The notes: generated from the sequence alone by a model not told the origin. A DNA stretch of 34,956 nt from an uncultured Thermogutta sp. (GCA_937128505.1 CAKZMM010000095.1:1-34956), one strand, 5' to 3'; shown: positions 24,706 to 34,357, counted from the stretch's first letter. A program made the numbers and translations.

Positions 24706-26409
24706 TCAAAATCCCAATCGCCCCCGTAGCTCCGCGGCGCATTCGTCTTTTTTGATCCGCCACTGACGTAGGCTATCGCGGTCGCGAATCGTAACTGTCC
24801 CATCCACCAGGGTTTGGCCATCGATGGTGATGCAGAAGGGGGTTCCTACCTCATCTTGACGTCGATAGCGGCGACCGATCGCTCCCTTTTCGTCGTAGAA
24901 GCTGGAAAAGTGCCGCTTCAATTCCCCATAAATCTCTTGCGCAACTTCCGGCATTCCCTCTTTTTTCACGAGGGGCAAAACGGCCACCTTGATCGGCGCG
25001 AGCCGAGGATGTAATCGAAGGACAACGCGCCGGGTGGGCTGCCCCTTTTCGTCAGGTACTTCGTCCTCCGCGTACGCCTCGCACAAGAAAGCTAAAGCAG
25101 CGCGGTCGGCACCTGCCGAGGGTTCGATCACATGGGGAATGTACCGTTCCTGAGTTTGGTCGTCGTAATAAGTGAGGTCTTTTCCGCTACCGCGATACTT
25201 TGGCTCGCCCGTGGGGGTACGTTCCAAAACAAATCCACCATTCTGGCGTGCCAATTTCCCTTCCATATGGCTTCGCAAATCAAAATCGCCACGGTGGGCA
25301 ACCCCCTCAAGTTCCCCGAATTGCCCTGGCGGTAAAAAAGGAAAGGCGTATTCGATATCGGCCGTCCCGCACGAATAATGGCTTAGCTCTTCCGGACCAT
25401 GGTCGCGCAGCCGAAGCCGGTCACCGGCCAACCCCAGATCCACATACCATTGGTAGCGGCGGTCGCGCCAATAGCGGTACCAAGCTGGCGAAGTACTCGG
25501 ATGGCAGAAAAACTCGATCTCCATTTGCTCAAATTCGCGTGACCGAAAGGTGAAGTATCGCGGCGTAATTTCATTGCGGAAACTCTTCCCAATTTGGGCG
25601 ATGCCAAACGGGATTTTTACCCGCGTGCTATCGAGCACATTTTTAAAGTTCACGAAAATTCCCTGAGCGGTTTCCGGCCGAAGAAATGTCTTGCTTTGTT
25701 CGTCGCGAACCGCCCCGACATAAGTCTCGAACATAAGGTTGAATTCTCTTGGCTCGGTCAAAGAGCCCCCACAATTCGGGCATGGGAGCCGCAAGCCGTT
25801 CCCACCTTGGTCGGAAGAACTCAAGCGCGCTAGAAGTTCCCAGGGTGAACAAGATTGCTCGGCAAGCTGCGAAGTCGATTGCGCTCCCCCATCGGCTTGC
25901 TCCAACTGCTGCACAGCCGCCAAACCCGGGGCAAACTTTTTGCCCTTTCCTTTGAGCCAACGGTGGAGTGCATCCGCCCGAGCAAGCACCCGGGAGTCCT
26001 CCAACTGGAAGCCAATGGCCTCCGCCAACGAAAGGACCCATTCGGACTCCCGCAGCATATCCCCCACTTGATCGGCGCGAAAGAGCTTCTTGCAATATTT
26101 GCACGACTGCATTAAGTCGTGAAATTGGTCGTAATGACCCGAGCACTTCCAGACCTGCGGATGCATAATGATGGCCGCATCCAACCCTACCATTTCGTAG
26201 GGCGACGGTGCCTCGGGAGGACAAACCAACTCGTTGTGGCTGGTGACCATATCGCGCCACCAAGCCTCCCGAATATTTCGCTTGAGCTCGACCCCCAACG
26301 GCCCGTAGTCCCAGAAGCCATTCAGTCCCCCATAAATCTCGCTCGACTGAAAAAGAAAGCCACGTCGTTTACACAACGCTACCAGTTGTTCCATTTGCAT
26401 ACGTTTCAT
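24706..26409 (-). CDS. glyS: Glycyl-tRNA synthetase (homodimeric type)
   Basis: The 567-residue class II synthetase charges tRNA-Gly with glycine. It is the single-chain alpha2 type, not the alpha/beta GlyQ-GlyS type. The N-terminus shows FLFQSSEIYGGLNGFWDYGPLG, the hallmark of this type. Later segments include EPREFNLMF, LRPETAQGIFVNF, the RNEITPR motif and DDQTQERYIPHVIEPSAGADR. A C-terminal anticodon-binding domain starts near 465 (LAPIKVAVLPL). A zinc site is formed by Cys103/Cys106 and Cys210/Cys213. About 105 residues lie between the two Cys pairs, longer than I recall for most bacterial homologues. The start is uncertain among Met codons at 26409, 26400 and 26394. It lies 93 bp downstream of comB on the same strand, possibly cotranscribed. 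Confidence 0.97.
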   Translation of the reverse strand: MKRMQMEQLVALCKRRGFLFQSSEIYGGLNGFWDYGPLGVELKRNIREAWWRDMVTSHNELVCPPEAPSPYEMVGLDAAIIMHPQVWKCSGHYDQFHDLMQSCKYCKKLFRADQVGDMLRESEWVLSLAEAIGFQLEDSRVLARADALHRWLKGKGKKFAPGLAAVQQLEQADGGAQSTSQLAEQSCSPWELLARLSSSDQGGNGLRLPCPNCGGSLTEPREFNLMFETYVGAVRDEQSKTFLRPETAQGIFVNFKNVLDSTRVKIPFGIAQIGKSFRNEITPRYFTFRSREFEQMEIEFFCHPSTSPAWYRYWRDRRYQWYVDLGLAGDRLRLRDHGPEELSHYSCGTADIEYAFPFLPPGQFGELEGVAHRGDFDLRSHMEGKLARQNGGFVLERTPTGEPKYRGSGKDLTYYDDQTQERYIPHVIEPSAGADRAALAFLCEAYAEDEVPDEKGQPTRRVVLRLHPRLAPIKVAVLPLVKKEGMPEVAQEIYGELKRHFSSFYDEKGAIGRRYRRQDEVGTPFCITIDGQTLVDGTVTIRDRDSLRQWRIKKDECAAELRGRLGF

Positions 26410-26502
26410 CCTACAAATTTTCTAGAAAACCACTCAAAGTGCCCTTAATGGATTTTTAGGCAGTAGTGGATTTCGGGCAGTACCGGTTTCTGACCAGGCC
26501 TT

Positions 26503-27297
26503 TCACCCGGGAGCCGGGCGAACGGTAAAGGTTTTCGGATCCAATTCCGGCACGATTTCAAATCGATCGACATGGGCGGCTGCCCAAATATCTTCCTCGC
26601 AGCCAATCGCTACCACATTTTTTCCCCCTGGTGTAGCGCGCAGACACTCCACCAGCCGCTCCAAGGGTACAGGCTCCGCCCCCAAGGCAAATGGCAAAGG
26701 CATCGCCTGAAGCCAATTCTCCCGGGCCGTAATAGCCTGGGCATTGAGCCGATAACCAGCCGCCGAAGCTTGTTGGAGCCTTTCCACGATCAGTCCGGCC
26801 AAAAGGATGTCATCCCGGCTGACTTCCCCCCGAGTCCCCGCACAAATCAGGTGGATGCGCTCCGCCGCCAGCAGCCTCCGGCAAAGTGCCGACACGTTGA
26901 CGAACGCACCTAAGTAGACCCGCTGGGCCTGCCTGCATCTGGCCAATGCCTGGGTCCCATTGGTCGTGGTAAAAACGATTTTGCGACCGGCAACTTTTTC
27001 GGGCGTGTATTCGCCGGGAGAATTGCCCAAATCGAACCCTTCCACCATCACTCCTTGCCGTTCACCCCCGATGAGTACGCTACCGCTAGGCAATTGGCCC
27101 GCGATCCGAAATGCTTCGTGGACTTCCAAACAAGGAATGATCATCTCGGCACCTGCTGCCAGTGCATATACGATCGTGGTGCAGGCCCGCAGCACGTCAA
27201 TAACCACCGCGACCCCGCCAGCCAGCTCCTCCGGAGCGGCAATCATCGGCAAAGCATACACGTTCAAAATCCGCTGAGGCAGCTCGGTGGAAGCCAT
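26503..27297 (-). CDS. comB: 2-phosphosulfolactate phosphatase (ComB family)
   Basis: The 264-residue protein matches the ComB family, whose archaeal members remove phosphate from 2-phosphosulfolactate in coenzyme M synthesis. Conserved segments are VVIDVLRACTTI (31-42, with Asp34), GGERQG (78-82), FDLGNSPGEY (88-97) and TTTNGTQAL (110-118), in the family order. Length is normal and there is no signal peptide. A GGGAG Shine-Dalgarno precedes the ATG at 27297. The window has no other coenzyme M genes. Bacterial members may serve sulfolactate metabolism or another phosphatase role, so the substrate here is inferred from family only. It is upstream of glyS on the same strand. Confidence 0.9.
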   Translation of the reverse strand: MASTELPQRILNVYALPMIAAPEELAGGVAVVIDVLRACTTIVYALAAGAEMIIPCLEVHEAFRIAGQLPSGSVLIGGERQGVMVEGFDLGNSPGEYTPEKVAGRKIVFTTTNGTQALARCRQAQRVYLGAFVNVSALCRRLLAAERIHLICAGTRGEVSRDDILLAGLIVERLQQASAAGYRLNAQAITARENWLQAMPLPFALGAEPVPLERLVECLRATPGGKNVVAIGCEEDIWAAAHVDRFEIVPELDPKTFTVRPAPG

Positions 27298-27970
27298 CGC
27301 CCAACTCCCTTCAAGTCAAATTAAGCCGCTGTCAAAACCGCTTGGCCTCGCGGAAAGCCGCTTGTGCTCTTGCGGAGATCACGGAAATGATGCCGAGAGT
27401 TTCGGGTATTGGTGTCAAAACTCCGACATAAACGGATTCGAATTAAACGCGAATTCAACAGCAATCGTTCCGCGGGCCTTTGGGGACGTCTCAGACGCTA
27501 ACCAACGGTTCTAAAGATTATCGCTAAATGTTCTCAACTGAAAAGTTTAGTTTGTCATGCTCATTCAGCGGTTTATAGCATACCCAAAGCATATCGAATG
27601 TCGGGTTAAATCGAATGTCGGGTTAAATAGAGCCATAGCACTTCAGCCAATAGCTTACTTATATTACAAAGATTAAGCATTACTTGCCCTGGCAAAAGAG
27701 AGAAGGAATTGAATATGCTCACTGATGTATCTTTTTGCGTGATTCACTCGAACCCAACGTGTTTTATTGCGTCAATCAGGTTAAACCCGCATTTGCTCAA
27801 GTCTCAGTCGGCCCAATCGGGCGCCCAAATTCGATTTCAAAAGGGTTTCACAACGCGGTGACCCAGTTATCATCTGGTTGGTGTCGGCGTTTCCCGTGGG
27901 CTAACCGAGGATTGCAGCCACCGCAAAGGGAAAGGTTCTGCTCCCTTTTCGTCGGAGTTTATTTTTCCGC
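27298..27970. other. Divergent intergenic region
   Basis: It lies between comB (minus) and the UPF0261 gene (plus). It holds a 17-bp tandem duplication (27594-27627) and AT-rich sequence around 27540-27700. No gene is supported. Confidence 0.45.
27594..27627. repeat. Perfect 17-bp tandem duplication
   Basis: TCGAATGTCGGGTTAAA occurs at 27594-27610 and again immediately at 27611-27627, in the gap upstream of the UPF0261 gene. Confidence 0.85.
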
Positions 27971-29200
27971 ATGGGGATTACCACCATGTCACAGACCATT
28001 GCCCTTTTAGGTTCGTTGGACACAAAAGGGGAGGAATATGCATTCGTTAAAAGTTGCATCGAAGACGCCGGGTTTCACACCCTGGTGATCGATACCGGCG
28101 TGCTTGGTCCGCCGGCTTTTCCGCCGGATATCACCCGGGAAGAAGTAGCCGCGGCAGCCGGGGTCCGTGTGGAGGAGCTTGCCGCGCGGAAAGACCGAGG
28201 CGAAGCCGTGGCGGCTATGGCCCGAGGTGTGGAGACGCTCATTCCGCGGTTTTACGCCGAAGGTCGTTTTCAAGGGATTATTGCGCTGGGAGGAGGCGGC
28301 GGAACTTCGGTCGCTTGTGCTGCCATGCGAACGCTCCCCATTGGGGTTCCCAAAGTGATGGTCTCAACCGTCGCGGGGGGAGATGTCTCTGGGTATGTAG
28401 GGGTGAAAGACATCGTTATGATCCCCAGCATTGTGGATGTCGCCGGTATCAATCGTATTAGTCGCGAGATTTTTGCCCGGGCGGCGGGGGCAATTTGCGG
28501 GATGGTGGCAGCGCGGGTTCCTGCCGGGGAAGATAAACCGCTGGTCACGGCCAGTATGTTCGGGAACACCACTCCTTGCGTCCAGGCGGCCAAGGCAATC
28601 CTCGAACGCGCCGGTTACGAGGTCCTTGTCTTCCATGCGACGGGGACAGGCGGCCGGACGATGGAGAATCTGATCGCCGAGGGTCGCATCGTCGGTGTGC
28701 TCGATGTGACGACAACCGAATGGGCCGATCAACTGGTAGGCGGTGTGCTAGCAGCAGGCCCGCACCGGCTGGAGGCAGCGGCCGCGGCGGGAGTCCCGGC
28801 AGTCATTGCACCCGGCTGTCTCGATATGGTCAACTTTTGGGCCCCCGAAACAATTCCCGAAAGGTTTCGCGGACGTCGGTTCTACCAACATAACCCCAAT
28901 ATCACGCTGATGCGCACCACCCCGGAAGAATGCTCTGAATTGGGTCGCATTATCGCAGCAAAACTCAATCGAAGCACCGGTCCGGTCGCCGTGTTTTTGC
29001 CCCTTCGTGGTTGGAGCATGATCGATTCGCCCGGTGGGCCATTTTGGTGGCCCGAGACTCACGACGCCTTCCGCGACGCTATCAAGGCGAATCTGCGGCC
29101 GGATATCCCCGTTCGCGAGTTGGACTTGAACATTAACGATCCTGAATTCGCCCGCCAATGCGCCGAGCAATTGCTCGAGTTTTTGAGCGCAAAACGCTGA
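27971..29200 (+). CDS. UPF0261 / Tm-1-like ATP-binding domain protein
   Basis: The 409-residue protein (404 if it starts at ATG 27986) belongs to UPF0261, the family of the N-terminal half of tomato Tm-1. Evidence is the opening IALLGSLDTKGEEYAFVK, the glycine-rich IIALGGGGGTSVACAAM, MVSTVAGGDVSGYVGVKDI with the following SIVDVAGIN, and the C-terminal FLPLRGWSMIDSPGGPF. These occur in family order at normal length. No signal peptide is present, so it is cytoplasmic. The biochemical reaction of bacterial members is not established; nucleotide binding is known for plant Tm-1. Neither start has a strong ribosome-binding site. The TIM-barrel gene that corresponds to the other half of Tm-1 lies 554 bp downstream on the same strand. 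Confidence 0.9.
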   Translation: MGITTMSQTIALLGSLDTKGEEYAFVKSCIEDAGFHTLVIDTGVLGPPAFPPDITREEVAAAAGVRVEELAARKDRGEAVAAMARGVETLIPRFYAEGRFQGIIALGGGGGTSVACAAMRTLPIGVPKVMVSTVAGGDVSGYVGVKDIVMIPSIVDVAGINRISREIFARAAGAICGMVAARVPAGEDKPLVTASMFGNTTPCVQAAKAILERAGYEVLVFHATGTGGRTMENLIAEGRIVGVLDVTTTEWADQLVGGVLAAGPHRLEAAAAAGVPAVIAPGCLDMVNFWAPETIPERFRGRRFYQHNPNITLMRTTPEECSELGRIIAAKLNRSTGPVAVFLPLRGWSMIDSPGGPFWWPETHDAFRDAIKANLRPDIPVRELDLNINDPEFARQCAEQLLEFLSAKR

Positions 29201-29754
29201 AGCCGCCTCTGCCTTTTCGTCCTTCCTTCGAACGTCGATTCTGCGCCCATCGGGGTATAGAATTTCGTGTTCTTATCCCGCGGTTCTGCGAGAACATTTC
29301 TCTTTTTAGGCATGGGAACTTTCAAGGAGAGCGGCAGCAAATCCGATCGATACGCGAATTCGTTTGCCGCAAAACCTCAGTTGCCTTTAAACCTATCCTG
29401 CTAAAACCTTATCCCTCCTAAACCTTGCCCACAGTACGCAGAAATAGGCACATCTAATAGGCAGCTGGGCAGCTTGGTTTTTGGGGGATTAGTCCCGGCG
29501 TGACGGGCGAGAGCTTGTAGCTTCTAACCAACCCGCCTGGCTGCCGAAACCGGCAAGTTAAAGTGGTCGACGTAATCACGAGCTTCCTGCGATCCTTCAG
29601 GAACCACTCCCGGCCTTTTGCGCGGAGGCCGCGAAGTGGACGCTTTTCCGTAGGGGGATAGCTTCGGAGCTCAGCCGGCGTTACACTCAGCAGCCTCAGA
29701 AAAGCCGTGTTCGCCAAATTATTATCGAAGCATCGTCGCGTTCGGAGGGGTCAC
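29201..29754. other. Gap between the two Tm-1-like genes
   Basis: About 550 bases with no supported gene. TTGCCT and TAAAAC near 29379-29407 are weakly promoter-like. The gap makes simple translational coupling of the two genes unlikely, though cotranscription is possible. Confidence 0.4.
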
Positions 29755-30606
29755 ATGACAGAGTCGAATTTGGCCATGTCGCGGTCGGCCATCCTGGAAC
29801 GTTTTCGGCAGAAAGTTAGCCACGGGCAACCCATCATCGGTGGCGGAGCGGGAACCGGCATCAGCGCGAAGTTTGAAGAGGCCGGGGGAATCGACCTAAT
29901 CATCATTTACAACTCAGGGCGCTACCGTATGGCCGGTCACGGATCGCTGGCCGGTCTTTTGCCCTTTGGAGACGCTAACGCGATCGTGATGGAGATGGCG
30001 CGGGAGGTGCTCCCGGTTGTGCGTTCCACCCCGGTCCTTGCTGGGGTTTGCGGTACAGATCCGATGCGGATCATGGACCGGTTTCTGCTCGAGGTAAAAC
30101 AAGCAGGCTTTGCCGGCGTGCAGAATTTCCCGACAGTCGGTTTAATTGACGGAATTTTCCGCATCAACTTAGAAGAGACTGGCTTCGGCTACGCGAAAGA
30201 GGTCGAAATGATCCGACTCGCGCGGCAGCTCGATCTTTTGACCACACCCTACGTGTTCGACGCGGATCAGGCGGTGCAGATGGCCGAAGCAGGGGCCGAC
30301 ATTCTCGTGGCTCATATGGGGCTGACCACGAAAGGATCGATTGGGGCAAAAACCGCAAAATCGCTCGATGAGTGCATCGAATTGATCGAGGAGATTGCGG
30401 TGGCAGCTCGGCAGGTGCGGCCGGAGGTGCTCGTCCTCTGCCACGGCGGGCCTATTGCAGAACCTGAGGATGCCCAGTATGTTTTCGAGCATAGTCGAGG
30501 GGTTGATGGATTCTATGGAGCCAGCTCAATGGAGCGCTTACCGACCGAGCGCGCTATTCGCGAACAAACGGAGCGCTTTACGCGCTTAGCCCTTCGACGT
30601 AGCTAG
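29755..30606 (+). CDS. Phosphoenolpyruvate hydrolase-like TIM-barrel protein
   Basis: The 283-residue protein matches the PEP_hydrolase/TIM-barrel family, which makes up the C-terminal half of tomato Tm-1. Conserved parts are [83 protein letters not shown] and [14 protein letters not shown]. They recur at beta-strand ends as in a TIM barrel. There is no signal peptide. I choose ATG 29755 over the in-frame ATG 29707 because GGAGGGG directly precedes it with normal spacing. Activity in bacteria is not established; the family name derives from PEP-mutase-like relatives. It probably works with the UPF0261 protein encoded upstream. Confidence 0.92.
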   Translation: MTESNLAMSRSAILERFRQKVSHGQPIIGGGAGTGISAKFEEAGGIDLIIIYNSGRYRMAGHGSLAGLLPFGDANAIVMEMAREVLPVVRSTPVLAGVCGTDPMRIMDRFLLEVKQAGFAGVQNFPTVGLIDGIFRINLEETGFGYAKEVEMIRLARQLDLLTTPYVFDADQAVQMAEAGADILVAHMGLTTKGSIGAKTAKSLDECIELIEEIAVAARQVRPEVLVLCHGGPIAEPEDAQYVFEHSRGVDGFYGASSMERLPTERAIREQTERFTRLALRRS

Positions 30607-31129
30607 GCGCGTTCAAAGACCGGAAACCAAAGCTTCCTTTGGCTGTGGGTAGGCAGAGAATGAGTTGCAATGGGGCGTCTGGTGTTTCAATCTTACTTCA
30701 AAAGGGGTGCTTCCGGAAGGTAAATGTTTTTGTTGTTCTCACTTCTATGTTCAAGCGGGAAAGCGAGTGTGTTCAAGCGGAAAGGCGAGAAACTTTTTCA
30801 ACTCAACCAGGACGCGCTCCGGAAAAACGTCTTCCTGCTTGAAAGAAGGCTAAACGCAAAGAAGGGAGCAAAACGCAAAGAGGGGAATTGATGCGTTTTG
30901 CCATGGCCGAGGATCTGGCTACCAAAAAGCCAGGATGCTTGAAACTCGGAAAGCACCTAATTCCAAATTGGCATTTTTACCGGTTTAAAACCCGCGGGTC
31001 CACCAGGTGGAAACCGTAAGGGAGCGACATCAGAAATCTCAAACTCAGCACGTCCGGAGCCGGGAAGTCCACGCACAATCACGCGGAAAGGTGTTTGTCA
31101 AAAAGTTTCGAATGAGGAGCTGAGAACTT
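30607..31129. other. Intergenic region with degenerate short repeats
   Basis: It contains a small hairpin, CCAAAG (30627-30632) with CTTTGG (30637-30642), just past the TIM-barrel gene. Two pairs of imperfect direct repeats follow. No gene is supported. Confidence 0.45.
30749..30885. repeat. Two pairs of imperfect short tandem repeats
   Basis: GTTCAAGCGGGAAAGCGAG (30749-30767) recurs at 30771-30789 with two mismatches. AAACGCAAAGAAGGG (30852-30866) recurs at 30871-30885 with one or two mismatches. Periods are 22 and 19 bp. Confidence 0.7.
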
Positions 31130-34100
31130 ATGTCCGCAGACCACCCCGAATTGGCTAGGCGCGAAAGGGGCTGCTGTGGGTTGCCGGGATCTGGAAGTCC
31201 CAGCAAAATCTCCGGCAGTTGTTGTTCGGGAACGGCGCTACCGCGGCGTGAATTTGTGGCCCTGTCTGCCGTGCTAGGTGTCGGCACCTTGGGCCTCGGC
31301 GGAATTATGGCAGGACCATTTGAGCCAGTAGATACCGCCGATCATTTTGTGCCCCCGGATAAAAAACTGAATCCCGAGTGGGTCAACTCGTTATTTCAGC
31401 GAGGGGAAAGAACCTTTTACCGGGGCACGGATCTTAAAAACATCGCGATGCCGATCGGCGGAATTTGCACCGGTCAGCTTTACTTGACCGGCGATGGACG
31501 ACTTGATTACTGGGACATTTTCAACGCCTATAAATTTAGTGGTTACGGGGCAACAAACTATCAAGCTCGTCCTCAGCCGGCGGCCCAAGTTCGTCAAGGG
31601 TTTGCTGTGCGGGTTCGGTCATCGCGCGGGACGGTGATCCGGACTTTGGACCAGGCCGGTTTTGGCGACGTGACTTTTTGCGGTGAGTACCCTATTGCCG
31701 AAGTTCACTATCAGGATCCTAATGTACCGGTGCGCGTCAAACTGGCCGCCTTTTCGCCCTTTATCCCCTTGAACGAGGAGGATTCTGGTATCCCCGTGAC
31801 CATCCTCGAATATACGGTTACTAATCCGACTGAAGAAGATTTGGACGTCACTTTAGCGGGTTGGCTGGAAAATGCCGTGATGTGTCACCGCGGGATCTTT
31901 TTCGATTTGCTGCGAGTGAACTCGCCGAAATGCGGGGAAAATTGGTCGATGATTGACGGCGCATGCCGCCCTGGACCCGAGTCACCAGTGCGGCCACCGA
32001 TCGTGCTAGCGGATTTCGAGGGGGATAGCTACGGTAATTGGGTTGCCGAAGGTGAAGCTGTGGGCACCGCACCGGCTCGGGGAACGCTTCCGCGTCAGCA
32101 GCCGGTTACCGGCTTTTTGGGAGGGGGCTTGGTCAATACGTATCAGGGTGGGGACGACACGGTGGGCCGGCTACTTTCCCCTGCGTTCACCATCAATCGG
32201 CGCTTCATCAACTTTTTAATTGGCGGTGGAGCCCACCCGGGCGAAACATGCGTCAATCTGCTGGTTGATGGGCAAATCGTGCGCACCGCCACCGGGAAGA
32301 ACACCGAACGGTTAGAATGGCACACTTGGGATGTGCGCGAATTCGAGGGGAAGGAGGCTCAAATTGAAATCCTCGATCGCCGCAAAGGTCCCTGGGGACA
32401 CGTAAACGTGGATCAAATCGAGTTGCGCGATCGTCCTCGTTCGGAGCCGACCGGTCCAGCGGAAACTCAACGTGACTTCGGCACGATGGGGTTGGCGATT
32501 CTGGAGCGAGAGGTTTTGGCAGCAACTCAGGTGGGAGTCGACCCGGTTGCCACGGTGTTCTCGGAGGGTGTGCTTCGTTCTTGGGAACAAGTGCAACCAG
32601 CCGAGGAATCTTTGGATTGCCCCCTTGTAGGGGCTTTGGCTAAGCAATTCTCGCTGCGGTCGCAGCAATCCGCAAGCGTTCGCTTCTTGGTCGCATGGAG
32701 TTTCCCGAATTTGCACGAACGCGGCGAGCGGCGGGGCAACTACTATGCCAATCGATTTCCGAGTGCCAGCGCGGTGGTGGAGTATGTCGCGGCAAACTTC
32801 GAGCGTCTTTCGCGAGAAACCCGCTTATGGCATGAAACCTGGTATGACTCCACCCTGCCGCATTGGTTGCTGGATCGGCTGTTTTCGACCGTCTCCACTT
32901 TGGCAACGACCACATGTCAATGGTGGGCTAACGGACGATTCTGGGCTTACGAAGGAGTAGGCTGTTGCCACGGCACCTGTTCGCACGTCTGGAACTATGC
33001 TCATGCAATGGGGCGACTTTTTCCCCGGCTAGAGCGATCCGTGCGCGAGCTTCAGGATTTTAACCCACCCGCCGGTTTCGTGGAGGAAACGGGGATGATT
33101 CGTTTCCGCGGTGAGGGGTGGAACATGTGGGCAGGGGATGGGCAAGCAGGTACCATCCTGAAAGCTTACCGGGAGCATCTGGTGTCAACCGATTCGCAAT
33201 TCCTCCGACGGAGTTGGCCATTTATTAAGAAGGCTCTCGAATTCCTGATTAATGAAGATAAGGATGAAAACGGCATCCTCGAAGGCTCACAGCACAATAC
33301 CTACGACATTAACTTCGAGGGGCCGAACACCATGGTGGGTTCGCTCTATTTGGCGGCCCTCAGAGCGGGCGAAGAGCTGGCCAAGGAAATGGGCGATGAC
33401 GCATTCGCGCAGCGGTGTCGGACCCTTTTTGAGCGCGGGAAAGAATATACCGCGAAAGAACTTTTTAACGGCGAGTACTTCATCCAAAAAGTTGATCTCA
33501 CCAAACATCCCAAGCATCAGTATGCCGACGGTTGTTTGTCGGACCAACTTTTCGGCCAAGGTTGGGCTCACCAAGTGGGTTTGGGGTATATTTATCCCCC
33601 AGAGATGGTTCGCTCTGCCTTAAAGGCGATCTGGGTATACAATTGGACCCCCGATGTAGGGCCACAAAATCAGGCCCACCCCCCTCAGCGGTGGTTTGCG
33701 CGACCTGGCCAGGGGGGGCTTTTCGTGTGCACATGGCCAAAAAGCAAACACCTGGGTCCGGAAAGCGTCCTTTACCGCGACGAGGTATGGACCGGCTGCG
33801 AGTACCAAGTTGCCGGACACATGGTGTGGGAGGGCATGCTGACGGAGGCACTGGTGATCTGTCGGGCGGTCCATGATCGATATCACCCCTCGAGCCACAA
33901 CCCGTGGAATGAAGTAGAATGCGGGGACCATTACGCCCGGGCTCTGGCCAGCCATGGGGTCTTCTTGGCTCTCTGCGGTTTTGAGTATCATGGACCGCGG
34001 CAACACATCGGTTTTACGCCTCGATTTAATCCCGAGAATTTCCGAGCCGCCTTTACCGCAGCAGAAGGCTGGGGGAGTTATACACAAAGTTGCAAGCCCG

Positions 34101-34327
34101 ATTCGCAAGTTTGCTCGCTTATTATGAAATGGGGACGGTTGCCGATCCGAACTCTTGCCTTCGAGTTGCCGGAAGGAAAGGCGGCAGCCAAAGTTACGCT
34201 GAAGATGGGCGAAAAACTTATCGAATCGCAGTTCGCACAGACAGATCGCCGGTTGGAAATCCGTTTGGCCGAACCGGCAGTTATAGGGGTCGGAGATAAT
34301 CTGGAGGTGGCAATCAGCTTCGCGTAA
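31130..34327 (+). CDS. Tat-exported GH116-type (GBA2-like) glycoside hydrolase with inserted jelly-roll module
   Basis: This 1065-residue enzyme resembles family GH116, which includes GBA2 and bacterial beta-glucosidases. The N-terminus has two Cys-Cys pairs (15-16, 31-32) and then a Tat signal (PRREFVALSAVLGVG, 38-52). The GBA2-type N-terminal domain begins with NIAMPIGGICTGQLYLTGDG. A module at about 290-430 (ADFEGDSYGNW, FLIGGGAHPGETC, GPWGHVNVDQIEL) resembles one found in levanase/invertase-type enzymes and is inserted within the N-terminal domain. The (alpha/alpha)6 catalytic region follows (WYDSTLPHWLLDRLFSTVS). By alignment from memory, Glu608 (AYEG) would be the nucleophile and Asp726 (NTYDINFEGPNTMVGSLY) the acid/base. 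LSDQLFGQGW and RDEVWTGCEYQVAGHMV also match. The ATG at 31130 follows AGGAG. Substrate unknown; beta-glucosides or related glycans are likely. Confidence 0.9.
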   Translation: MSADHPELARRERGCCGLPGSGSPSKISGSCCSGTALPRREFVALSAVLGVGTLGLGGIMAGPFEPVDTADHFVPPDKKLNPEWVNSLFQRGERTFYRGTDLKNIAMPIGGICTGQLYLTGDGRLDYWDIFNAYKFSGYGATNYQARPQPAAQVRQGFAVRVRSSRGTVIRTLDQAGFGDVTFCGEYPIAEVHYQDPNVPVRVKLAAFSPFIPLNEEDSGIPVTILEYTVTNPTEEDLDVTLAGWLENAVMCHRGIFFDLLRVNSPKCGENWSMIDGACRPGPESPVRPPIVLADFEGDSYGNWVAEGEAVGTAPARGTLPRQQPVTGFLGGGLVNTYQGGDDTVGRLLSPAFTINRRFINFLIGGGAHPGETCVNLLVDGQIVRTATGKNTERLEWHTWDVREFEGKEAQIEILDRRKGPWGHVNVDQIELRDRPRSEPTGPAETQRDFGTMGLAILEREVLAATQVGVDPVATVFSEGVLRSWEQVQPAEESLDCPLVGALAKQFSLRSQQSASVRFLVAWSFPNLHERGERRGNYYANRFPSASAVVEYVAANFERLSRETRLWHETWYDSTLPHWLLDRLFSTVSTLATTTCQWWANGRFWAYEGVGCCHGTCSHVWNYAHAMGRLFPRLERSVRELQDFNPPAGFVEETGMIRFRGEGWNMWAGDGQAGTILKAYREHLVSTDSQFLRRSWPFIKKALEFLINEDKDENGILEGSQHNTYDINFEGPNTMVGSLYLAALRAGEELAKEMGDDAFAQRCRTLFERGKEYTAKELFNGEYFIQKVDLTKHPKHQYADGCLSDQLFGQGWAHQVGLGYIYPPEMVRSALKAIWVYNWTPDVGPQNQAHPPQRWFARPGQGGLFVCTWPKSKHLGPESVLYRDEVWTGCEYQVAGHMVWEGMLTEALVICRAVHDRYHPSSHNPWNEVECGDHYARALASHGVFLALCGFEYHGPRQHIGFTPRFNPENFRAAFTAAEGWGSYTQSCKPDSQVCSLIMKWGRLPIRTLAFELPEGKAAAKVTLKMGEKLIESQFAQTDRRLEIRLAEPAVIGVGDNLEVAISFA

Positions 34328-34330
34328 ATT

Positions 34331-34357
34331 TGAAGGTTGCGTTTGAACCTTCATTTG
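34331..34357 (+). terminator. Hairpin terminator after the GH116 gene
   Basis: TGAAGGTT (34331-34338) and AACCTTCA (34346-34353) form a perfect 8-bp stem with a 7-base loop, 3 bases after the stop codon. It is followed by a short TTTG. The U-tract is weak, but position and structure fit a terminator. Confidence 0.6.
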
